Assembly (NCBI GenBank): GCA_004335635.1
Contig: QAXH01004287.1
Coordinates: 361-10,654 of the forward strand
Direction: 5' to 3'
DNA from: Chloromonas sp. AAM2
Taxonomy: Eukaryota > Chlorophyta > Chlorophyceae > Chlamydomonadales > Chlamydomonadaceae
Length of the DNA: 10,294 bases
Shown: one piece after another, positions 1 to 7,499 of the stretch
Layout: each line of letters begins with the position of its first letter
How positions within the stretch are numbered: the first letter of the stretch is position 1
Position numbers and translations under genes: made by a program
The notes under the pieces: generated by a model
Told to the model about the DNA's origin: nothing
The model's input: only the letters and a program-made list of their open reading frames with translations
The model's database searches: none

Positions 1-437
1 TTCTCAAGCAGGCTCAAACGCTTTGCCATGGAGGCAATGAGATCTGAGTCATCAATCTTGTCCTTCCCTTTAGCAGCCTTAAGAGCATGGGACAGTGGCA
101 GCACTTGAAGGGAGTCTTAACCCTGATGATGCACTGAGTTACGGTATTTGATTGCCGCATACGGCACTCAGATTGCCGGTCTGCATGAACGGCAGTTTGT
201 ACGTCCAAGACATCATGTGCCACACAAGACAACACACCTGGCCGGGAGGGTCCTTTCGCAGCCGAGCCAGAGCATTCTTGTTAACTATATCCTCGACAGT
301 AGTGGCCGGCTTGTCCGCCGGGTCTGCAGAAGGCAGCAAGCTCTTTAAATCAATTACGCTCCAGCCTGTCAGATAAATACTGAAATCATACTGGTACTCT
401 CTGTACCTGGACGTTTGCGAAAGAGCTCAGAGGCCAT
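1..437 (-). CDS. UBXN11-like protein, N-terminal part (5' exons, gene runs off the left edge)
   Basis: Three exons read on the minus strand. Exon 1 is 437-407, starting ATG GCC (MASELFRKRPG). Exon 2 is 365-238, joined in phase 1 and reading WSVIDLKSLLPSADPADKP, then TTVEDIVNKNALARLRKDPP. Exon 3 runs from 77 to the window edge and reads AAKGKDKIDDSDLIASMAKR, then LSLLE. Donors are GTACAG and GTGTGT; acceptors are CTGACAG and CTTAAG. Intron 1 is only 41 nt and intron 2 is 160 nt. The DSDLIASMAKRLSLLE segment resembles, from memory, the DSEL...MTRKLWDLE segment before the first coiled coil of animal UBXN11 (socius), a UBX-domain adaptor; the UBX domain itself lies outside the window. The exon 1-2 join is convincing. 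The exon 3 acceptor ends TAAG with little pyrimidine tract. An alternative join (donor 2 nt-shifted GTTGTC, acceptor after GGTTAAG) keeps the same downstream frame and adds residues such as SLQVLPLSHALK. Gene presence is fairly sure; the family name is tentative. Confidence 0.55.
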
Positions 438-1147
438 GCCGTTTGATTGCACACTTTTCAGGCAGGTTCCGGCCAGGCGAGAAGTGGAGTTTCTCCAAGC
501 ATAGTTTCTTTACGCTCGCTTCTGCTGCGATGAAGCAATCGCCATCGAGTCTTATTAATCAATCAACCGGCTCATCGGCGGTTTTTCAGGTTGGCATGTG
601 AAAAATTTCTGGCTGTCGTGGAACGTGTTTCAAGACGCTGTTTGAATGGCTCACAACTCCAACTGTTGGCACACTGACTGTGCTGCAGTTACTGAGGGTT
701 TAGGACCCCATCTTACGCCAAAAAAAAAGCTGTCAGGAAAACAAGTAGTGCTTGTGCCCTTGTTCTCTGCACAGAAGGACCATCGGGATATGCATCATGG
801 TGGCTGTTGGGAGCTGCAAGTGTGCCTGGGATTGATGTTAGGATGACGGGGGCCGGGTTTACCTGTATGTCTGGGGATGATCTTAAAATGGGGATGATGA
901 GGGGGTTGGGAATGACCAATAAATACCAAATAATTCTTGGGACTGACTATCACATCATCCTTGGACTCGCTTTCCCGTTTACCGCGTTGATGTTGCACTT
1001 CACGGTCCAAACTTTGTCGCGGTGACGCCTGGACTTGTACATGAGCAGCTGACACACAACCGTGCAATGAGAGCTCAACGTCGTTTGACCTCCGCACGCC
1101 GCAACCATCGTTGCATTGAGAGGTTGCGTGGACCTCATTTGTCAGCC
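438..1147. promoter_or_regulatory. Divergent intergenic/leader region between the UBXN11-like gene and ADPRM
   Basis: About 0.7 kb separates two head-to-head start codons, so it must contain both promoters and 5' UTRs. An A/T-rich patch at 915-936 (CCAATAAATACCAAATAATT) is the best TATA-like candidate for the plus-strand gene and lies about 130 nt before the upstream in-frame ATG at 1067. On the minus side, a 14-codon upstream ORF (ATG CTT GGA ... TGA) ends shortly before the main start at 437. There is an A9 run at 720-728. No further coding exon was recognised. Promoter positions are inference only. Confidence 0.35.
1067..1147 (+). other. Possible N-terminal extension of ADPRM (alternative start, transit-peptide-like)
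   Basis: The ADPRM exon-1 frame stays open back to 947 with one further ATG at 1067. Starting there adds 27 residues, MRAQRRLTSARRNHRCIERL followed by RGPHLSA, which contain eight arginines and a single acidic residue. That composition suits a mitochondrial or chloroplast transit peptide. The cytosolic form would start at 1148. Neither ATG has a clearly better context (both have G at -3), so the sequence alone does not decide. Confidence 0.35.
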
Positions 1148-4100
1148 ATGCCTCGCACAGTGGAACCGATCACAGCCACAGCGCCCAACTCAAAGAAACT
1201 CTGGAGCTTTGGAGTTATCTCTGATATCCAGGTGCTGACAAGCCTGTGCTATATGCGCAGCGTTGATGACATCTCAATCTCATTCATTTGACGAAGGTCA
1301 TGATACCAATGAACCAGCCTTCCTTCAATTTGCCTGTCTCCTGTAGCATGCAGACATCGTGGATGGCAAAAGCTTCCACGGCGTACCACGGTTCTACAGA
1401 AATGCCAAGGTGTGTGGGCACGAAGAGAAGACGTGTTCTGGGGTGTTTGAGATTGTGGTTAGGATGTACAGGCAAGCCATGACAGATCCATGGTATTGCT
1501 GGTTTAAGTGTCTGGTGAGAGGTGAGATTGTCAGTGTTACTTGTCAATTAGATTGTCAGTGTTACTCGATTCGATTCAATTGTTTTCCCTCCCTCCCCGC
1601 TGAGCAGTCCTCCCCGGATTGAAGGCCATGTAAACAACAACAACAACTAATTGCTGCCTCAAGCTCACGTGGACTCTACCAATTTTGTGCAGATCTGATC
1701 GTAGATGGAGGTACAAATGAACCTTGATTGCGTACAAAGCATGCTTTTGAAGAGGCTTGTAGAGCTTTATAGAGTTCTTGATCAAGGCAGTACTTGTTTG
1801 TATGCTGGTGTGCATGGGCCGTGATCCATGCCACAGGTTGCACTGCGGCGTGCCGTTCAAGCATGGAAGGCCCAAGGGGACTTGGACTTTGCCGTGCACT
1901 TTGGTGGGTGTTGCTGCCACGCTCTGCATTCGACTCATTCTTTACAGCTGTCAGAGAATCTCGCATGAGCCCATAACAGATGAGCAGATTGTGGAACACA
2001 ATGTTATTCACAATACGCTAGCTAGCCTTGGGCGCCATAAGATTCAATACTGCCTGAGAAGAAAGCGTTCACAGTGCACCTCAACCAAATGGGCAAGGTG
2101 TAGTATTTTTATTTTTTGAGTCGAGCGGTTGAATAATACATACGGCCTGTCCGAGAGCAGGCGGCCGAGCCATTCCTGCGGCCTGTCCGAGGGCAGGCGG
2201 CCGAGCCATATAAATTCGGGGGCAAATCCTGAGGAGGTATCACCCCATTTGCGGCATCACCCCATTTGCCCCAAGGGTCATGCAGAAATGAACTGGGTTA
2301 GTTGCCAAACGTTTGCTTCACTCTGCCAGCAGACTTGTTTTGGCTGCTGCACAAGCTGCTGGTATGCTGGCAGCTCTGAGTCTCAGGTAGCCCAGGTAGT
2401 CAGGGTTGTCAGGTGTCAAGAAGCCTCAGGTCCATACCAAGGCCAAGATGGTGAGACCAACATGGTACAGATTGGTTGCAAGCTTGTCCATTTGTGATCT
2501 GCACACACGTGGCATGAACATGTGCCTTTGTGGCGCTATGTCTTGTCTTGTGGGTTGCAGGCGATATAGTGGATGGTTTCCAGCCCAAGGATCAATCGGT
2601 ACAGGTGTTAGACGGGCTGCTTGAAGATTTGGATGCGTTGGGCAAACCATGTTATCACATGTGAGTGGGCACTGCAGCCACTTGGGCGCTTGTGCGAAGT
2701 ACATTGGCTTAGGGCCGCCAGGAAACACTTGCAGTGCAATTGCATGCCATGTGCAGGCCTGCCATGTGAATTAGGATTATCAAACGCCTTGCTTGTAGCA
2801 TGCCATGCGCAATGCCAAGCAGCTGCCATGTGGAAATGTCACCATGCGAGCATACAAAGGGCATGGTGCTGGTTCAGCAACTTGAAGCCTGACTATGGCA
2901 GGCAGCTGAGCCACCTGGCATGCAATGGGTCTTCTGTTCTATAGACACATGAAAGGTAGAATTATGTCGTGAGACAGCAATGCTTCACGAGCCAAACATC
3001 CAAGGTTGGGAATCTGTAACATGTCTGTACTATCTGCAGTGCCGTGTCTGACCTTGCCTGCTTGATGTTTTGAGCATGTGTGTAGATCCCTGGCTGGTGC
3101 GTGCGCACCTCATGTGCAGGCTGGGCAATCACTGCCTGTACAACCTGCCACGCGTGCATCTCAACCAAAAGTAAGCCATGCCCAGGTATCGGTCGTACAA
3201 CACATTCATCTTGCGGTGCAGCTACGTCTGTTATTGTGGGCGGGTCTCGGGGCACTGGTGGTCTTACTGAGGCACATGCCGTCTTGATCAACGTGTACGA
3301 TTGCATGTCACACATGTACCAGGGCGCCTGATCATCGGCAACAGGTTACGTCTGGTGATGCATTGCCACACTTGTTGCGTTCCGTGGTTGTCATGCTGTT
3401 TATGTCTTGGTGCATTCTGGAAAACACGTCAAGCCAAGCGCATCAGTTCAAACTAAACCTCTCACTGGAAAGTGATCAAGTGCATGTGACCCTCTTCCGT
3501 GATTGCCACACTGATTCTTTACGCCCCACAATCCACAACTAGATGAAAACTAGATAAACCTTGCTTCTTGCTGTATGATTCAAAACCAGCATTCAACCAC
3601 CTGTTTTCCAGGTTGGGCATTCATGGTGGCGAGGGTGGTGTGAGCTACTACTCAGTGCGGCCTGCACCCGGTTGGAGGATCATTGTAGTGGACTCCTACG
3701 ACTGCTCCGTGCTGGGCTGGCCCCCCGAACACCCTCTGCATGAAGAGGCGGTCAGGCTGCTGGCGGCAAACAACCCTAACCAGGTGTGACCACGTTATCA
3801 AGTGCATGATAGGTATGGTAGCACTGTATAAGAACGCTCTGGCCAGCCAAGGGTGTGTTGACAGCTGACATTGTGTCTTGTGGGATCCTCCAACAGCTCA
3901 ATTCGTTTGTCCTGTCCAGCCGCAATCAGCGGGCGTGACGGGCACCAGGGCATGGATAAGCAGGCAGGCACTCCAGTGGGTGAGCAGACTGGCAAGATCT
4001 GGATTGGCTCACGGGCAGACGGCCAGGCAGGCTGGTAGGCAGGCAGGCGGCTGTGCAGCTGTTGTTGATGTGGCTAGGTGGCCGGAACAATGGGCTTCTT

Positions 4101-4798
4101 AAGCCGAAGGTTTGTTAAAATCAGCCAGATTGTGTAGTGCTGTCTGGCCGCAGAACAAGAACAGTCCGGAGGGTCTTGAGGGGGTGGAGCGGCGCTGGGT
4201 GCAGTTTGGCGGGGGCGCGTCCCGCACACAGATCGAGTGGATCAAGCGGGAATTGCAGGTGGGAAGGACCAGCTCTGTTGGGGTTCTCTGATCATGCAAC
4301 ATCATCGTCATTGCTCTGCTGCAGTTATGGTCGTGCACAAGATTGCTGCGTCGCTTATCTACCTTTGAATGACCCGTGCGTCACCGATGTGCCTTCAACC
4401 CTGGCCAGTATGTTCAGCAGCAAATACAATAATTAATACACACAGATGTCCAGCCCGACACTGCATGGAACGAGGTAGCATAGTGGCTGGGGGGGGGCAG
4501 AGGTTCTTTTTTGTTGACTCATCCACACGTTCATGACATGCCTGCATTGATGCATTCATGAGCAAAGGCCTCTTACCTGTCAAACTTCTGTCTGTCTGAC
4601 ACGTTTCCCGCATGCAGAAAGCTGGCGAGAGCCATGAGCGTTGTCTGGTCTTCGGCCACCTTCCCTTCATGCCGGGGACCTGTCCTAACCAGTGTCTCTT
4701 GTGGAACTACCCGGAGGTGCTACAAGTGCTGCGGGAGTCGGGCGTGGTGGTGGCAACCATGGCGGGGCACACACACCAGAATGGCCACCTGGTGGATG

Positions 4799-4846
<48 letters not shown>

Positions 4847-6296
4847 GCGTGCGTGCGTGTGTTTGGGGGGGGGTCGTATGTGTGGGTGTGGGTGTGGGTG
4901 CGGGTTTGGGTATTTTTACACCGGTATTGCCCCAACAGTGGAACAGCAGATGGCGCAAACATCAGCCATAAAGCATGTGTCGCTTGGCCATGACTTGAGT
5001 CAGGAATGTACCTCCAAGAAAAGTGTCAAAAACAACGCTTCGGGTGACATGGTTACGTGCTGAACGAGCTGCGCTGAGCCTGGACGTCAGTAAGTGGTGT
5101 ACGGGTTGACTTAAGGTCATGCTCTCACCTGCATCTCAAGCACTCGAGGGATGGTGTGTGTGGCCTGCACTCGGACTACCTGTGCGGCTTTGTGTTGAGG
5201 CTGCTTGATGAAGGCTCTGTGGCTTCTTCTAGGGCTTGGTGTGATGTCATGTCGGCCGGTGCAGAGCCAAACCGTTGATCAGGCGTGCTTGATTCAGGGT
5301 CCTGCTCCCACCGGTGTTCCCGGCACTGGGGGGGTCAATGTTGGCCAGCCTTGCCGCGCGTCGTCTTCAAACAGGCGCATGACTGCATGAGCACGGCTAT
5401 TTCCTGGTCATGTTGCTTGCCGTTGATGACAATGCACGAACAAGAGAAGAATCAGTTCAGTACACCAGCCTTCATGCAGAGACAGCCTGCAGTCTCTCGA
5501 GCCGCGCTGATGTTCACATTGCGCACAGCTTTATGGGTGGCCCAAGTGCATGAGATTTGGGACTGGCTGCACTCAAACAAACGCATCAGAATGGGGAGTC
5601 ACACAGGAATTGTCCCAGACTTCCTTTTTGGGACAACCTGCATGCAAACGCTTGCACACACACTTGACTTTGCAGGATGGTGCTGCAAGTGCTCTTACTC
5701 AATGTACATTTCAGCAAGGCTGGTGGCGTGGCGGTACTGGTCACATGGGCTGGTACAGCACGTGGCCTCTCTCTCTGCACCCTTGTATCAACCCGCTTTG
5801 TGCTCGTGTGCCCACCATGCAGTCCGGCATACACCACATAGTGCTGCCTGCGGTACTGGAGACACCACCCGGGAGAGACTGCTATGGTGAGGACGGGCTT
5901 TCCAAGGCTGCGGTGACGTGCAAGGCTAGGCATGGCTACATGGGTGTTCCCTCCTGCCCTTTGCTGGCACAGCACAACAAACTTTGTGCAGCCAAAGCTA
6001 GTTTACTGTGTGACGTCATGCGCCAGGATGTGACTCGCCTCGTGCACGCGTGCAGCATTGCAGACAGTAAACCTTATGTGCTGCATGCACATGTTCACGC
6101 CCGGATGTCGCTTCGTGATGGGTAAGCTGGAGATTGCTCACATGGTTCACATGCACGGCATGCAGGGCGCATGGACGTCTATGCCGACCGCGTGGAGCTG
6201 GTTGGGGTGGATGCCATGATGAGCCTTACGATCACACTCAAGGCCATCCAGAGCAGGCGGCCACAGCTGGCAGCCGCTGCCCAAGTGCAAGGGTGA
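1148..6296 (+). CDS. ADPRM: Manganese-dependent ADP-ribose/CDP-alcohol diphosphatase (calcineurin-like metallophosphoesterase), 10 exons, complete
   Basis: Exons: 1148-1231, 1347-1409, 1837-1903, 2561-2660, 3120-3170, 3612-3783, 4154-4258, 4618-4800, 5823-5886, 6166-6296. They sum to 1020 nt (339 residues plus TGA), and all junctions are GT-AG in phases 0,0,1,2,2,0,0,0,1. The family hydrolyses ADP-ribose and CDP-alcohols with Mn2+. Metal-site motifs appear in order: SDIQ (D26, Q28), FGDIVDG (D73), GNH (N108-H109), GHLPFMP (H228) and GHTH (H265, H267). Other family landmarks are DGKSFHGVPRFYRNA, VVDSYDCSVLGWPPEHP, NPNQNKNSPEGL, CLLWNY and LETPPG. Total length matches the animal enzyme (about 340). 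The two sites known from the mammalian enzyme to shape specificity, F37 and C253, correspond to F38 and C240 here. The C-terminus after MDVYADRVEL departs from the usual GRGRVP-type ending. The start at 1148 follows the family; an in-frame ATG at 1067 would add 27 Arg-rich residues. Longest introns are 657, 459, 441, 427 and 1022 nt. Identification is very sure and exon ends are mostly sure. Confidence 0.93.
1525..1566. repeat. Short tandem duplication in ADPRM intron 2
   Basis: AGATTGTCAGTGTTACT occurs exactly twice, at 1525-1541 and 1550-1566 (period 25). An (AAC)n-like stretch follows at about 1632-1648. The rest of intron 2 (1410-1836) shows nothing recognisable. Confidence 0.85.
2143..2209. 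repeat. Two-copy 36-bp tandem repeat with hairpin potential, ADPRM intron 3
   Basis: Copies at 2143-2173 and 2179-2209 match over 31 nt except for one A/G difference (CCGAGAGCAGG versus CCGAGGGCAGG). Each copy contains GCCTG and CAGGC arms 8 nt apart, and outer CGGCC and GGCCG arms, so each could fold as a small GC-rich stem. It lies within the 657-nt intron 1904-2560, which otherwise shows no coding signal. Confidence 0.85.
2239..2269. repeat. 17-bp-period tandem repeat, ADPRM intron 3
   Basis: ATCACCCCATTTGC is repeated at 2239-2252 and 2256-2269, directly downstream of the GC-rich hairpin repeat. It is a local duplication inside the intron, with no evidence of function. Confidence 0.8.
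4021..4049. repeat. Imperfect (GGCA)n microsatellite in ADPRM intron 6
   Basis: GGCA/GGCT units are interspersed through 4021-4049, with a shorter CAGGCAGGCA at 3961-3970. Intron 6 is 3784-4153 and holds no other recognisable element. Confidence 0.7.
4801..4860 (+). repeat. (GT)20 microsatellite plus degenerate GT/GC tail, starting at the intron-8 donor
   Basis: Twenty perfect GT units occupy 4801-4840, followed by a GTGC-interrupted tail to 4860. The first GT is the 5' splice site of ADPRM intron 8: the exon ends ...GTG GAT GAG at 4800. Alternating purine-pyrimidine tracts of this length can adopt Z-DNA and slip during replication. Confidence 0.95.
4865..4910 (+). other. G9 run and five-tract G-quadruplex motif in ADPRM intron 8
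   Basis: G9 at 4865-4873 is followed by five GGG runs at 4884, 4890, 4896, 4902 and 4908, each separated by three bases (TGT, TGT, TGC, TTT). This satisfies the strict G3 with short-loop G-quadruplex pattern on the sense strand, so it would be present in the pre-mRNA 65-110 nt after the splice donor. Another G9 run sits in intron 7 at 4489-4497. Confidence 0.8.
5602..5635. repeat. Hairpin repeat in ADPRM intron 8, related to the 6.68-kb repeat
   Basis: TGTCCCA at 5611-5617 and TGGGACA at 5629-5635 form a 7-bp perfect inverted repeat with an 11-nt spacer. CACAGGAATTGTCCCAGA (5602-5619) matches 6671-6688 at 17 of 18 positions, which links this intron element to the repeat downstream of the gene. 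Confidence 0.6.
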
Positions 6297-6361
6297 CGCA
6301 TTCAAAAGCTCGCCTCGGCGCGTGATTTGAAAACACCTGCAGTTACCTCCCCCAGGGGAAC

Positions 6362-6699
6362 TGTTTGCCAGTTCTGGGACAATTTGACGGGTACATGTGG
6401 TGACTGTTCATGTCTCTCTGACTGGAAGTGGCGATTTATGCTGCACTCACACTGAGTGAGTCATCACTGTAGCCTTTGCGTGTCCACAACGGACTGAACA
6501 GCACAATGTTGGTACACGATATGGTGTCAGTTCTGGGACCGACGGCTGTGCGTTGATAAGAAAGAGATCGACTCGTGGAATGTGATGAATATTGGTGATT
6601 GATAGTCACTCGCACATTCACTTCGCCCTGTCAAGAGATCCGCCTCTCGCAGGACTCAGCCAGAGTCACTCACAGGAACTGTCCCAGAACTGGCAAACA
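6362..6699. mobile_element. Possible MITE-like element bounded by a 20-bp inverted repeat
   Basis: TGTTTGCCAGTTCTGGGACA at 6362-6381 is found as its exact reverse complement at 6680-6699, giving a 338-bp unit with no long ORF between the arms. A partial third copy of the core, CAGTTCTGGGAC, sits at 6528-6539, and a related element is in ADPRM intron 8 near 5602. A perfect 20-bp inverted pair is far beyond chance at this distance. No clear target-site duplication was found, so the element boundaries and class are uncertain. Confidence 0.4.
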
Positions 6700-6713
6700 T
6701 CCTTTTTATTTGG

Positions 6714-6874
6714 TGACTTTTGCGCTCGCATTGTTTATCCGCACTGTTACTTGGCCTGAGCTGAAGGTGGTGAACATGGCCTTATTAAGAACCAGTTGCA
6801 GGTACCTACCCCACATGACTTTTAGGCCCGCATTGTTCATGTGCATTGCTACTAAGCCTGAGCTGAAAGTGGTG
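6714..6874. repeat. Direct repeat with 102-bp spacing, 3' of ADPRM
   Basis: 6714-6772 and 6816-6874 align without gaps at about 48 of 59 positions. They share TGACTTTT, CGCATTGTT, GCCTGAGCTGAA and GTGGTG blocks. The spacing is a multiple of three and the plus frame from 6599 to 6922 is open through both, giving paired PELKVV peptides, but no start context or family supports a gene. Confidence 0.65.
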
Positions 6875-7151
6875 GAGGACACTTCAGTGCCGATCCATGT
6901 GCCGCACGCGATCTTGCCGTAATCAGCTTTCGTGCACGAGGATCTGTGTGGAGAGTGCGCCATTAACATGGATGTGCCTGCGAGTCAGATGGTTTGTTTG
7001 CCTTCAAGGGCTGTGCCTGGTCAGCTGAAAGACAATGCGCACGGCAAGTTCAGTCACTGTTGTCTTGGCTAGTCCGCAGCTCTATATGTCCATAAGCACA
7101 GGCCATGTGTCTTTGCCATTTCTGAAGTGCTATGGGATGAAGCAATCCGGT

Positions 7152-7156
7152 TGTAA
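7152..7156 (+). terminator. Candidate polyadenylation signal TGTAA of ADPRM
   Basis: TGTAA is the usual green-algal polyadenylation signal. This is the first plus-strand copy after the ADPRM stop at 6296 and would give a 3' UTR of about 0.87 kb, long but within the range seen in these algae. A second TGTAA lies at 7511-7515. Confidence 0.4.
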
Positions 7157-7499
7157 CAGCGCAAAACGAATACAAGGCGTCTCAAGCTCTCTGTAGCTTG
7201 CTCTTGCGCAATGCCATCACCACGATGAGTAAGTCAGCAAGCCAGAGACACACACAGCAGGCATGTCAACTTGCACCGAGACACGACGATGGATACCGCC
7301 CTGGCCTGCCCTGAGCGACATCAAAGGCGCAGATTAAAATCTGACGCATGAAGGGAACCTAGAAATTGGTATGCCGAGCAAGAATGGTGGAGGGCAAAGT
7401 CCCCAACGGATGAGTATCCCTGAAGCGCAACCGGACTCAGCATAAGCTGAACACGCCAGACTGTCCTTGCGGCACTGACTGTCACAGCAGGGACGGTTG

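Noticed and set aside
1576..2119. Overlapping 110-120 codon frames on both strands around 1.6-2.1 kb
   Set aside because: They lie in introns 2-3 or read ADPRM exon 3 in the wrong frame, with no domain-like content.
3895..3970. A possible extra ADPRM exon reading LNSFVLSSRNQR
   Set aside because: Exon 6 (NPNQ) joins directly to exon 7 (NKNSPEGL) in phase 0, as in the family, so an extra exon would break the alignment.
4707..4993. Open frames encoding Val-Cys or Thr-His repeats on both strands
   Set aside because: They are translations of the GT microsatellite; only exon 8 (to 4800) is real coding sequence.
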